Position numbers and translations under genes: made by a program
DNA from: Volvox africanus
Taxonomy: Eukaryota; Chlorophyta; Chlorophyceae; Chlamydomonadales; Volvocaceae
Assembly (NCBI GenBank): GCA_030268105.1
Contig: BSDZ01000080.1
Location: 1-64,000, forward strand
Reading direction: 5' to 3'
DNA: 64,000 bases
Shown: positions 12,919 to 23,411 of the stretch, in pieces
How positions within the stretch are numbered: position 1 is the stretch's first letter
Layout of the letters: each line of letters begins with the position of its first letter
Notes under the pieces: generated by a model
Seen by the model: only the letters and a program-made list of their open reading frames with translations
What the model was told of the DNA's origin: nothing
Database searches by the model: none

Positions 12919-14015
12919 TGGAGCTGTGTGTCGTGTGTGGTGCGGGGTCGGGTGGTTCGTGCCCTATGTTGTGTGCGTGGTCGTATGCGGCATGTGGAGC
13001 TGTGTTTCGTGTGTGGTACGGGGTCGTGTGGTTCGTGCCCTGTGTCTTGTGTGTTTTCGTATGTGGTGTGTGGAGCTGTGTGTCGTGTGTGGTGCGGGGT
13101 CATGTGGTTCGTGCCCTGTGTTGTGTGCGTTGTCGTATGCGGTATGTGGAGCTGTGTGTCCTGTCGTGTGTGGTGCGGGGTCATGTGGTTCGTGCCCTGT
13201 GTTGTGTGCGTTGTCGTATGCGGTATGTGGAGCTGTGTGTCGTGTCGTGTGTGGTACGGGGTCGTGCGATTCGTGCCCTGTGTCGTGTGTGTTTTCGTAT
13301 GTGGTGTGTGGAGCTGTGTATCGTGTGTGGTGCGGGGTCGTGTGGTTCGTGCCGTGTGTCGTGTGTGTTTTCGTATGTGGTGTGTGGAGCTGTGTGTCGT
13401 GTGTGGTGCGGGGTCGTGTGGTTCGTGCCCTATGTTGTGTGCGTTGTCGTATGCGGCATGTGGAGCTGTGTTTCGTGTGTGGTACGGGGTCGTGTGGTTC
13501 GTGCCCTGTGTCTTGTGTGTTTTCGTATGTGGTGTGTGGAGCTGTGTGTCGTGTGTGGTGCGGGGTCATGTGGTTCGTGCCCTGTGTTGTGTGCGTTGTC
13601 GTATGCGGTATGTGGAGCTGTGTGTCCTGTCGTGTGTGGTACGGGGTCATGTGGTTCGTGCCCTGTGTTGTGTGTGTTTTCGTATGTGGTGTGTGGAGCT
13701 GTGTGTCGTGTCGTGTGTGGTACGGGGTCGTGCGATTCGTGCCCTGTGTCGTGTGTGTTTTCGTATGTGGTGTGTGGAGCTGTGTATCGTGTGTGGTGCG
13801 GGGTTGTGTGGTTCGTGCCCTGTGTCGTATGTGGTGTGTGGAACCGTGTGTCGTGTGTGGTGCGGGGCCTTTTGGTTTGTGCCCTGTCTCTTGTGTGTTT
13901 TCGTATGTGGTGTGTGGAGGGTCGTGTCGTGTGTAGTGCGGGGTCGTGTGGTTCGTGCCCTGTGTCTTGTGTGGGGTTGTATGTGGTGTGTGGAGCTGTG
14001 TGACGTGACGTGACG
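10577..14015. repeat. 76-bp GT-rich minisatellite array (about 44 units)
   Basis: Tandem units of 76 bp, with an 81-bp variant carrying an extra CGTGT. For example GTATGTGG/GTATGCGG landmarks occur at 12,139, 12,215 and 12,291, whereas 11,131, 11,212 and 11,293 are 81 bp apart. A higher-order repeat of 385 bp (four 76-bp units plus one 81-bp unit) is visible at 12,120, 12,505 and 12,890. Because 76 is not a multiple of 3 and stop codons are absent from the unit, all forward frames and a reverse frame stay open for hundreds of codons. The Cys/Val-rich and His/Thr-rich frames of up to 627 codons are therefore not counted as genes. The first units (10,590-10,990) are the most diverged. Confidence 0.95.
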
Positions 14016-14405
14016 TTCGTGCCCTGTGTTGTTTGTCTTTGCGTATTACCGATGGCCCGGGGGAGGGAGTACTGCGGGGATTATCTTATGGCGGGGGAGG
14101 GGACTGCGTGGTACGGTGGGGCGGGGGTTGGTGGGGTGGGAGTACTGCAGGGGGTATGGGGGAAGACATGTGCGGGGTATAGTTAGGAGTACAGGGTGTG
14201 GAGAGGGTAAAACATACATAAAAAATAAAAAGAAAAATACTTGCCTGGCGTGGAATAGAAAAGAAAAAGTTATTATATGTGTTGGTGGGCACGTTTTTGT
14301 GCGGGTCTGGGTTGGGGCATGGCGGGGTATACGGCGGGGTATACGGCGGGGTTTAGCCGTATACCGTACACCTTGTCGCGATTGCGGCCCACATGAAGTT
14401 CTCTT
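14016..14405. other. Spacer with short GTATACGGC repeats
   Basis: G-rich spacer (14,040-14,200), then an A-rich patch (14,215-14,275), then two direct copies of GGTATACGGCGGG followed by GCCGTATACC (about 14,325-14,365). The last can pair with either upstream copy as a small inverted repeat. No gene seen. Confidence 0.5.
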
Positions 14406-15699
14406 ACTAGTCTTTTTGCACATTCGCTGCAATTGTCAGATATTTATGTTATGGTATATAGCACACATTTTATCACTAATTGTAGGATTTTGTTGTCACG
14501 CCGCCATCTTTTGTGCCGCCGCAACAAAGTGCCACCCACAAGTAAGTCAAGCATTAGACATCCTCATTCTTACTCATATATTGTTAACAAAATCGTTGAA
14601 TGCTAAATTGACGCCGCAGGAAAAGCTTCGTGTATTGGTGCGTCGCCATGGAGAGCATCAGAGGCGTCACGTCTCTGACGAGACGGCGAAATCGGTCTCT
14701 ACACTGCGTCGACAAGGTAAAAGTGGGACACAGTGGATGTAGTGATGCGTGAAGGGACTGGGTCGACGTGGTGGCGTTGTGTTGTGGCGGCGCACTGGGA
14801 TTGAGAATGGCGGCGGGACTCATAGCTATACGGGCTGCATGTAAAAAGAGGATCTAATAGTATTATGATGATGACAATAGCATGATAATCTATCCAATGA
14901 ACAAATCTCTGTGCGTTTCCCTTGGGGCTGCTGCTACCCTGTTCCTCTGCTCGCTCCTTTAGGAATTCACCTCATTTAAGCCGCCATGGGCTTAACTTGG
15001 AAAGGGCTTCTGGTGGTAGTAGTATATTTACCGCTCCGTCCGTCGTAGCAACGCTGTTGTGGTTGCAGCTTCAGCCCACAGCTCTGATGCCTCGCCTGAA
15101 GGGATTTCTGGTGAGGAGGGGAGAGTGGCACGTAGGCGTGTGGGGTGTGTGGAGGGATCGGAGGATGGACGCAGGGAGGCTGACGCAGGGAGGCTGACGC
15201 AGTGGTGGTGGTGGTGGTCGTGGTGGTCGTCTTCGTCTCCTGTGTCTTCTTCTTCGACGTGGTGGTCGTCATTGTGGTGGTGGTGGTGGTGGCGGGCGAA
15301 GGGGTGACGGGTCTGTGTGTGTGTGGGGGGGTGAGGGACCGGGATTAGGCTGCAGGAGTGATATGAAACACGTGTGGTGGTGGAGGGGTCATTTGTTCAA
15401 GTTGAAAGGGATATTGCCGTACCGTGTTGATGTGCTTTGTGCCCCGGCATGTAAACATATGAACGTGTGTTTGTTCTTCGTGTTGTCTTTCCATGCTGTT
15501 TGTAGGAACACAGGGGAGACGCAGCAGCACATGCCCAGGTGAGGAAAAGGGGGGGGGACAACATACTGGAACGGGGGTAATCTGCGGGAATACTTCAAGG
15601 TACATAATACATATGCATGTCAAGGGGCTACTCGTAGTGCGGGGTTTGCACACGGGCGTGTGGGGTGTTGGGGGGAGTGTGGACCGAAGCCCTCAGCAC
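14406..15699 (+). repeat. 1.3-kb duplicated block, copy 1 (with exon-like pieces)
   Basis: Matches 23,410-24,717 over its whole length, at an offset of 9,004 rising to 9,018. The difference comes mainly from a 9-bp GTGGTCGTG expansion and poly-G length. Splice-like signals suggest a multi-exon transcript: donor GTAAGT at 14,542; acceptor CCGCAG ending at 14,619; an exon-like 14,620-14,716 followed by GTAAAAG; and a 33-nt piece at 15,506-15,538 flanked by TTTGTAG and GTGAGG. The region 15,200-15,300 is a GTG/GTC trinucleotide-rich stretch. Peptides in any frame are short and unrecognised, so it may be a non-coding transcript, a gene fragment or an element of unknown class. Confidence 0.8.
15506..15538 (+). 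other. Candidate 33-nt microexon, copy 1
   Basis: A segment of exactly 33 nt (11 codons, phase-neutral) lies between TTTGTAG and CAG/GTGAGG. The same length and borders occur at 24,522-24,554 and, in a more diverged copy, at 19,134-19,166 (one C-to-T change). Conservation of both splice borders in the diverged copy is the reason to list it. No transcript evidence is available here. Confidence 0.4.
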
Positions 15700-15769
15700 C
15701 ACCTCTTGTCGTCTTCTTTGGGGATGTGGGCCGCATGGCCCATTCCGCAGTGTCATAGGTCCACCAAGG
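15700..15769. repeat. Tail shared with 19,250-19,320
   Basis: The CACCACCTCTTGTCGTC stretch and the following ATGGCCCATTCCGCAGTG also occur near 19,250-19,300, directly before another G-rich run. This tail is absent from copy 2 (24,717 onwards), which ends at CAGCAC. It therefore marks the true right extent of the original block. Confidence 0.7.
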
Positions 15770-16364
15770 GAAGGGGGGAGGGAGATGAACGGGGGGAGGG
15801 GGGAAGGAGACGATCAGGGATAGTGGGTAGGGAGACGATCAGGGGGACAGGGTAAGGAAACGAACAGGCGGACGGGGTAAGAAGACGAACATGGAAGAGG
15901 GTAGGGAGACGAACAGGGGAGGGGGTAGGGAGACAAACAGGGGGAAGGGGTAGGGAGACGAACAGGGGGAGGGGGGAGAGAGACGAACAGGGGGACGGGG
16001 TAAGGAGACGAACAGGGGGAGGGAGGAAGGGAGACAATCAGGGGGAGGGGGGAAGGGAAACGAACAGGGGGAGGGGGGAGGGAGACGAACAGTTGGACGG
16101 GGAAGGGAGACGCACAGGGGGAGGGGGGAGGGAGACGAACAGGGGGAGGGGGGTAGGGAGACGAACAGGGCGAGGGGGGAGGGAGACGAACAGGTTGACG
16201 GGGTAAGGAGACGAACAGGGGGAGGGGGTAGGGAGACGAACAGAAAGAGGGGCTTGGGGGGAAAGAGACATACAGGGGGACAGGGTAAGGAGACGAACAG
16301 GGGGACGGGGGGTAGGGAGACGAACAGTTGGACGGGGAAGGGAGACGAACAAGGGAAGGGGGGA
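15770..16364. repeat. G-rich minisatellite (about 26-30 bp unit)
   Basis: Irregular tandem repeats built on GGGAGACGAACAGGGGGA with variable G-runs, about 20 units. The plus strand is almost pure purine with frequent runs of 4-6 G. That composition permits G-quadruplex formation on this strand. Open frames across it, such as the Pro/Ser-rich reverse frame, are repeat by-products. Confidence 0.9.
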
Positions 16365-18947
16365 GGTCTGTCGGTCTGTCCCTCTGTCGGTCTGTCCCTC
16401 TGTCGGTCTGTCCCTCTGTCGGTCTGTCCCCTCTGTCGGTCTGTCCCCTCTAGTCGGTCTGTCCCCCAGTTGGTCTGTCCCCCAGTTGGTCTGTCCCCCA
16501 GTTGGTCTGTCCCCCAGTTGGTCTGTCCCCCAGTTGGTCTGTCCCCCAGTTGGTCTGTCCCCCAGTTGGTCTGTCCCCCAGTTGGTCTGTCCCCCAGTTG
16601 GTCTGTCCCCCAGTTGGTCTGTCCCCCAGTTGGTCTGTCCCCCAGTTGGTCTGTCCCCCAGTTGGTCTGTCCCCCAGTTGGTCTGTCCCCCAGTTGGTCT
16701 GTCCCCCAGTTGGTCTGTCCCCCAGTTGGTCTGTCCCCCAGTTGGTCTGTCCCCCAGTTGGTCTGTCCCCCAGTTGGTCTGTCCCCCAGTTGGTCTGTCC
16801 CCCAGTTGGTCTGTCCCCCAGTTGGTCTGTCCCCCAGTTGGTCTGTCCCCCAGTTGGTCTGTCCCCCAGTTGGTCTGTCCCCCAGTTGGTCTGTCCCCCA
16901 GTTGGTCTGTCCCCCAGTTGGTCTGTCCCCCAGTTGGTCTGTCCCCCAGTTGGTCTGTCCCCCAGTTGGTCTGTCCCCTATGTCGGTCTGTCCCCTATGT
17001 TGGTCTGTCCCCCAGTTGGTCTGTCCCCCAGTTGGTCTGTCCCCCATGTGGGTCTGTCCCCCAGTTGGTCTGTCCCCCAGTTGGTCTGTCCCCAGCTGTC
17101 GGTCTGTCCCCCAGTTGGTCTGTCCCCCAGTTGGTCTGTCCCCCAGTTGGTCTGTCCCCCAGTTGGTCTGTCCCCCTGATTGGTCTGTCCCCCAGTTGGT
17201 CTGTCCCCCAGTTGGTCTGTCCCCCAGTTGGTCTGTCCCCCAGTTGGTCTGTCCCCCAGTTGGTCTGTCCCCCAGTTGGTCTGTCCCCCAGTTGGTCTGT
17301 CCCCCAGTTGGTCTGTCCCCCAGTTGGTCTGTCCCCCAGTTGGTCTGTCCCCCAGTTGGTCTGTCCCCCAGTTGGTCTGTCCCCCAGTTGGTCTGTCCCC
17401 CAGTTGGTCTGTCCCCCAGTTGGTCTGTCCCCCAGTTGGTCTGTCCCCCAGTTGGTCTGTCCCCCAGTTGGTCTGTCCCCCAGTTGGTCTGTCCCCCAGT
17501 TGGTCTGTCCCCCAGTTGGTCTGTCCCCCAGTTGGTCTGTCCCCCAGTTGGTCTTGTCCCCCCGTCGGTCTGTGCCCCCGTCGGTCTGTGCCCCCGTCGG
17601 TCTGTGCCCCCGTCGGTCTGTGCCCCCGTCGGTCTGTCCCTATGTCGGTCTGTCCCTATGTCGGTCTGTCCCCCAGTTGGTCTGTCCCCCAGTTGGTCTG
17701 TCCCCCTGTCGGTCTGTCCCCCTGTGGGTCTGTCCCCCTGTGGGTCTGTCCCCCTGTGGGTCTGTCCCTCTGTGGGTCTGTCCCTCTGTGGGTCTGTCCC
17801 TCTGTGGGTCTGTCCCTCTGTGGGTCTGTCCCTCTGTGGGTCTGTCCCTCTGTGGGTCTGTCCCTCTGTCGGTCTGTCCCTCTGTCGGTCTGTCCCTCTG
17901 TCGGTCTGTCCCTCTGTCGGTCTGTCCCTCTGTCGGTCTGTCCCTCTGTCGGTCTGTCCCTCTGTCGGTCTGTCCCTCTGTCGGTCTGTCCCTCTGTCGG
18001 TCTGTCCCTCTGTCGGTCTGTCCCTCTGTTGGTCTGTCCCCCAGTCGGTCTGTCCCCCAGTTGGTCTGTCCCCCAGTTGGTCTGTCCCCCTGATGGTCTG
18101 TCCCCCAGTTGGTCTGTCCCTCTGTCGTTCTGTCCCCCAGTTGGTCTGTCCCCCAGTTGGTCTGTCCCCCAGTTGGTCTGTCCCTATGTCGGTCTGTCCC
18201 TATGTCGGTCTGTCCCTATGTCGGTCTGTCCCCCAGTTGGTCTGTCCCCCAGTTGGTCTGTCCCCCAGTTGGTCTGTCCCCCAGTTGGTCTGTCCCCCAG
18301 TTGGTCTGTCCCCCAGTTGGTCTGTCCCCCAGTTGGTCTGTCCCCCAGTTGGTCTGTCCCCCAGTTGGTCTGTCCCCCAGTTGGTCTGTCCCCCAGTTGG
18401 TCTGTCCCCCAGTTGGTCTGTCCCCCAGTTGGTCTGTCCCGCTGTCGGTCTGTCCCTCTGTCGGTCTGTCCCCCAGTTGGTCTGTCCCCCAGTTGGTTTG
18501 TCCCCCCGTCGGTCTGTGCCCCCGTCGGTCTGTGCCCCCGTCGGTCTGTGCCCCCGTCGGTCTGTGCCCCCGTCGGTCTGTGCCCCCGTCGGTCTGTGCC
18601 CCCGTCGGTCTGTGCCCCCGTCGGTCTGTGCCCCCGTCGGTCTGTGCCCCCGTCGGTCTGTTCCCCCGTCGGTCTGTGCCCCCGTCGGTCTGTCCCCCCG
18701 TCGGTCTGTCCCCCCGTCGGTCTGTGCCCCCGTCGGTCTGTGCGCCCGTCGGTCTGTCCCCCCGTCGGTCTGTCCCCCCGTCGGTCTGTGCCCCCGTCGG
18801 TCTGTGCCCCCGTCGGTCTGTGCCCCCGTCGGTCTGTGCCCCCGTCGGTCTGTGCCCCCGTCGGTCTGTGCCCCCGTCGGTCTGTGCCCCCGTCGGTCTG
18901 TGCCCCCGTCGGTCTGTGCCCCCGTCGGTCTGTGCCCCCGTCGGTCT
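16365..18947. repeat. 16-bp minisatellite (about 160 units)
   Basis: Tandem 16-mers of the form GGTCTGTCCCCCAGTT. Variants lie in homogeneous blocks: the CCCAGTT type (16,465-17,550 and 18,220-18,440), CCCTCTGTG (about 17,765-17,865), CCCTCTGTC (about 17,865-18,030) and GCCCCCGTC (about 17,565-17,635 and 18,505-18,947). Since 16 is not a multiple of 3, 48 bp gives a 16-residue peptide period and all frames stay open. The 933-codon forward frame across it is not a gene. Few length slips occur (for example GGTCTTGTCC near 17,553). Confidence 0.97.
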
Positions 18948-18976
18948 TGGTGGTATTGGTTTAGTAGTGACGGCTC

Positions 18977-19345
18977 GAGATTAGGGTACAGGAATGATAT
19001 GAATCTTGATATGTGTTTGGAGGGGGTTCTTGTTAGGGATATTGCATTACCATGAACATATGTTTTGTGCCCCGGCATGGAGGCATATCAACGTGTGTTT
19101 GTTCTTCGTGTTGTCTTTCCTTGCTGTTTGTAGGAATACAGGGGAGACGCAGCAGCACATGCCCAGGTGAGAAGGGGGGAAACAGCAGAACGAAACAGGG
19201 GTAGTCGGCGGGTATAGATTTATATAACATGAGCCCTAAGCACCACCTCTTGTCGTCTTCTTTGGGGATGTGAGCCGCATGGCCCATTCCGCAGTGTCAT
19301 AGGTACACCAAGGGATGGGGGGAGGGGGAGAGATGCAGTAGGGGC
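18977..19345 (+). repeat. Diverged partial copy (copy 3) of the 1.3-kb block tail
   Basis: Corresponds to about 15,340-15,790. It shares GATATGAA, the TTTGTGCCCCGGCATG stretch, the GTGTTTGTTCTTCGTGTTG stretch, the 33-nt exon-like segment (19,134-19,166 here) and the CACCACCTCTTGTCGTC tail. It has many point differences and a shorter middle. The two G-rich/C-rich minisatellites (15,770-18,947) thus lie between two copies of the same tail. Confidence 0.85.
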
Positions 19346-19359
19346 GAGGTCGTGGTGGT

Positions 19360-21255
19360 GGAGGTGGTTGTCGTTGTGTTGTTGAGGTGTTGTGGTGCTG
19401 TCGGTCGATTATGCAGTCGGCTGGTCATCCTGTCGGTTGTGGTGCTGTCAGTCAGTACCTGTGTCGGTTGTGGTGCTGTCAGCTGGTCATCCTGTCGGTT
19501 GTGGTGCTGTCAGTTGGTCATGCTGTCGGTTGTGGTGCTGTCAGCTGGTCATCCTGTCGGTGCTGTCATGCTGGTCATCCTGTCGGTTGTGGTGCTGTCA
19601 GTCAGTCCTTGTGTCGGTTGTGGTGCTGTCAGTTGGTCATGGTGTCGGTTGTGGTGCTGCCGGTTGGTCATCCTGTCGGTTGTGGTGCTGCCGGTTGGTC
19701 ATCCTTTTGGTTGTGGTGCTGTCAGTCAGTCCTTCTGTCGGTTGTGGTGCTGTCAGTCAGTCCTTGTGTTGGTTGTGGTGCTGTCAGATGGTCATCCTGT
19801 CGGTTGTGGTGCTGCCGGTTGGTCATCCTGTCGGTTGTGGTGCTGCCGGTTGGTCATCTTGTCGGTTGTGGTGCTGTCAGTTGGTCATCCCTTCGGTTGT
19901 GGTGCTGTCGGTCAGTCCTTGTGTCGGTTGTGGTGCTGTCAGTTGGTCATCCTGTCGGTTGTGATGCTGTCGGTCAGACCTTGTGTCGGTTGTGGTGCTG
20001 TCAGTTGGTCATCCTGTCGGTTGTGGTGCTGCCGGTTGGTCATCCTGTCGGTTGTGGTGCTGTCAGTTGGTCATGCTGTCGGTTGTGGTGCTGTCAGTCA
20101 GTCCTTGTGCGGTTGTGGTGCTGTCAGCTGGTCATCCTGTCGGTTGTGGTGCTGTCGGTCAGTCCTTCTGCTGGTTGTGGTGCTGTCAGTCGGTCATCCC
20201 TTCGGTTGTGGTGCTGTCAGTTGGTCATCCTGTCGGTTTGTGGTGCTGTCGGTCGGTCATCCTGTCGGTTGTGGTGCTGTCAGTTGGTCATCCTGTCGGT
20301 TGTGGTGCTGTCGGTCAGACCTTGTGTCGGTTTGTGGTGCTGTCAGTTGGTCATCCTGTCGGTTGTGGTGCTGCCGGTTGGTCATCCTGTCGGTTGTGGT
20401 GCTGTCAGTCAGTCCTTGTGTCGGTTGTGGTGCTGTCAGTTGGTCATGCTGTCAGCTGGTATGCTGTCGGTTGGTCATCCTGTCGGTTGTGGTGCTGCCG
20501 GTTGGTCATCCTGTCGGTTGTGGTGCTGTCAGTTGGTCATGCTGTCGGTTGTGGTGCTGTCGGTCAGTCCTTGTGTCGGTTGTGGTGCTGTCAGTTGGTC
20601 ATCCTGTCGGTTGTGTGCTGTCGGTCAGACCTTGTGTCGGTTGTGGTGCTGTCAGTTGGTCATCCTGTCGGTTGTTGTGCTGCCGGTTGGTCATCCTGTC
20701 GGTTGTGGTGCTGTCAGTTGGTCATGCTGTCGGTTGTGGTGCTGTCAGTCAGTCCTTGTGTCGGTTGTGGTGCTGTCAGTTGGTCATGCTGTCGGTTGTG
20801 GTGCTGTCAGTCAGTCCTTGTGTCGGTTGTGGTGCTGTCAGCTGGTCATCCTGTCGGTTGTGGTGCTGTCGGTCAGTCCTTCTGCTGGTTGTGGTGCTGT
20901 CAGTCGGTCATCCCTTCGGTTGTGGTGCTGTCAGTTGGTCATCCTGTCGGTTGTGGTGCTGTCGGTCGGTCATCCTGTCGGTTGTGGTGCTGTCAGTTGG
21001 TCATCCTGTCGGTTGTGGTGCTGTCGGTCAGACCTTGTGTCGGTTGTGGTGCTGTCAGTTGGTCATCCTGTCGGTTGTGGTGCTGCCGGTTGGTCATCCT
21101 GTCGGTTGTGGTGCTGTCAGTCAGTCCTTGTGTCGGTTGTGGTGCTGTCAGTTGGTCATGCTGTCGGTTGTGGTGCTGTCAGTCAGTCCTTGTGTCGGTT
21201 GTGGTGCTGTCAGCTGGTCATCCTGTCGGTTGTGGTGCTGTCAGTTGGTCATGGG
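19360..21255. repeat. 31-bp minisatellite (about 60 units)
   Basis: Tandem 31-mers built on GTCGGTTGTGGTGCTGTCAG followed by TTGGTCATCCT, or by the alternative TCAGTCCTTGT ending. A rare variant with TTCTGCTGG recurs at 20,167 and 20,881, giving a higher-order period of about 714 bp (23 units). Occasional 1-bp slips change the frame. Because 31 is not a multiple of 3 and the unit lacks stops, three forward frames of 464-661 codons stay open; none is counted as a gene. Confidence 0.96.
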
Positions 21256-21340
21256 TTGTCCCTTGTGCCATGTGCCATGTGCCATGTGTCATGTGTTTTG
21301 TGCTAGTGCTTGTGCTAGTGCTAGTGCTAGTGCTTAGGGT
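21256..21340. repeat. Short simple repeats CCATGTG and TGCTAG
   Basis: About four copies of the 7-mer GCCATGT, then five of TGCTAGTGC-type 6-mers, at the right edge of the 31-bp array. Confidence 0.75.
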
Positions 21341-22026
21341 TTGCTTGCTCTTCCGCTTCTGTGCCTTCTCTGTTTAAAGTAATAATATAGCCCTCTTTTG
21401 TTTCTGCTGAGATGTATATATATGAATATAATATAATATACAAATGCATATATGGCTGCGCAGGTGTACACAACATATGGATAACGGCATGGCCTACATA
21501 TGACCCATTGATATGTTATATATTGTTGCATACTACAAGATTTTGTTGTGGAGGCGGAGCGTTTTTAGGGTTGCAATATGGGTGGCTGCATATTAGGTGG
21601 CTGCACGAGTGTATGTGTGTGGGTGAGAGTGTATTCGTTGAGGGTGTGTGTGTGTGTGTGTTTGCGGGTGTGTGTTCGTGGGCCGCACACTGCGGCAGAA
21701 GAGGAGCAGAAGAGGAGAAAAGGAGGGGAAGGAGAGGGCGTGTGGCATAGGACGTGTGACGTGTAGGACATCAGACACACAAGCATAATATATATAAAAG
21801 CATATATAGCATATGATGTGTATAAACCTGTATGTGTGCACACATACACATATCCTATTTTATGCATATGCATATGTGTATTTTATGTGGAGAGGGCGGA
21901 GGAGGGTGTGGACATGTGTGTATAAAATGTATGTATGAGCACGGCAGAGGGGGCACACTATGTGACTATGACGAGGCACACTATATGTGACTGTGGTGGT
22001 GAGAGACACACACATATATATGACTG

Positions 22027-22060
<34 letters not shown>

Positions 22061-22670
22061 CTGTGTTGTGGTGTAGCACAGATGCAGAGCACAGATGTGG
22101 TATGTGAAGGGGTATGTGAAGGGCAGAGCATATGATATGCTCTGGGTAGAGCATATGATGATGGGTGTGTGCTGTGGATGATGCTCTGTTGTCTGTTGTA
22201 TTAACCCTATGATGATATGATCCGTCCCATTACAGGAGAGGAGCCCCTTGTAGTCTGTTGTGTAGAGTATTGTATAGTATTAGTGTAAATTTTGTGTGTG
22301 AAGTGTATCTATCTATACCCTGTGCCTCTACTCTACTGTAAAGAGTCCACAAAAGAGACCACAAAAGCGTGTGTCATTGTTGGACACAGTGTCTGTCATT
22401 GTTGGATCACAGAGGTCAGCAGAGCTTAAAAAAATGATCAAAATATGAGAGATATAGCCCCCAAAGGGAGAAGGAGAAGAGAGATATAGCCTAGCACAGG
22501 ATATATATATATAATAATACAGCAGGCGTGTCTTCTGTCCAATTTCTGTCTCGTCCAATCGTCCAAACCCTATCTATCAAGCAAAGGCAAGGCAAGCAAA
22601 GGCAAGGCCAGGAAAATAAACTAAGGTAAAAAATTGAGTGAGAAGTCGCCCGAAAAAGAGTGAGAAAAAA
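21341..22670. other. AT- and TG-rich spacer, no gene seen
   Basis: Low-complexity sequence with TATATA and GTGTGT microsatellites, for example about 21,642-21,662 and 22,027-22,060. It contains short A/G-rich patches and no convincing coding frame. Several ATGAT-type short repeats occur near 22,130-22,220. Confidence 0.6.
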
Positions 22671-22675
22671 AATTT

Positions 22676-22698
22676 CCGGGGGCCTGGCCGGCCCCCGG
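22676..22698. repeat. GC-rich hairpin, 9-bp arms
   Basis: CCGGGGGCC (22,676-22,684) and GGCCCCCGG (22,690-22,698) are perfect inverted repeats around a 5-nt loop. They sit inside a local GC island (about 22,670-22,730) within an otherwise AT-rich spacer. Confidence 0.6.
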
Positions 22699-22996
22699 GC
22701 CCCCCGCGGAGGGGGGGTGGGGGAGTGAACCTTAGTGGGTTAGTGGGTACACAGGTACGTGTACACCTGTGTACGTGTGTTCGTACGATGAGGGGTTCGG
22801 AGCTTGGTTTCGGAGCTTGGTCTCCCCTTCCCCCCGGCCCCCGCCCCCGCCCCCGCCCCCTCGGCCGGCTGCGGCCCGACACTGGCACTGGGACTGGGCA
22901 AAAGGTACATCTCCTTCCTCTCATCATCCCATGTTGCCCCGGAACCTATCCCACTTCCGCCGACCAGCCGCGCATCTGATGTGCGACCGAGTCCGG

Positions 22997-23012
22997 GTAG
23001 GATCGAACCCAC
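22997..23012 (-). promoter_or_regulatory. tRNA T-arm / B-box-like sequence (degenerate)
   Basis: On the minus strand, GTGGGTTCGATCCTAC forms a 5-bp stem (one G-T pair) around the loop TTCGAT. That loop is one base short of the normal 7-nt T loop. I could not fold a matching acceptor stem, D-arm or anticodon arm around it, so it is not called a tRNA gene. It could be the B box of a tRNA-derived SINE, or chance. Confidence 0.25.
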
Positions 23013-23029
23013 GACGCTGGGATGAATTT

Positions 23030-23351
23030 TCAACTGACTCCACACCACACCTAGCACAAACATGCACACACGCGCCACAACACCACACCACGCCATGACC
23101 TAATAGTATATTTACTATAATAAATATATATGACTATATAAAAATCCCTAAACCCAACGGAAGGTCTCGCAGTCCTTCCATGATTTTGTAGGTTCCCGAG
23201 TGCGAAACCGTAGGGAATCATCATCACTTATGGCGCGCATATGATGGACATCCATCGGTCTCACGCCATAAACCCAAATAGCACACATTTGGGGTATTAT
23301 ATATATGCTGTACACCATCTGTCTGTGCTGTCCCTTACTACATACATTCGG
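23030..23351. other. Spacer, no gene seen
   Basis: Mixed sequence with an AC-rich patch (23,041-23,095) and an AT-rich patch (23,103-23,145). No coding frame or RNA gene recognised. Confidence 0.5.
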
Positions 23352-23411
23352 TGATTGTGTGGGCTCACAGAGCATGCATGTTTCATGAACAGCACACATG
23401 CATAACACTAC
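23352..23411 (+). repeat. Left direct repeat flanking the inserted 1.3-kb copy
   Basis: TGATTGTGTGGGCTCACAGA and the following ~36 bases recur at 24,718-24,773. The left copy has four extra bases (CATG duplicated) and a C/T difference near its end. It abuts the start of block copy 2 (ACTAGT at 23,410), and no such repeat flanks copy 1. Confidence 0.85.

Noticed and set aside
10779..14013. Long Cys/Val-rich forward frames and His/Thr-rich reverse frames
   Set aside because: By-products of the 76-bp GT-rich minisatellite; several frames on both strands are open over the same bases.
16254..19055. A 933-codon forward frame rich in Val/Cys/Pro/Ser
   Set aside because: It runs through the 16-bp minisatellite, where every frame stays open because the unit lacks stops and is not a multiple of 3.
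19352..21377. Three overlapping forward frames of 464-661 codons
   Set aside because: By-products of the 31-bp minisatellite.
22930..23045. Complete tRNA gene on the minus strand
   Set aside because: Only the T-arm is present; its loop is one base short and no acceptor, D or anticodon arm could be paired.
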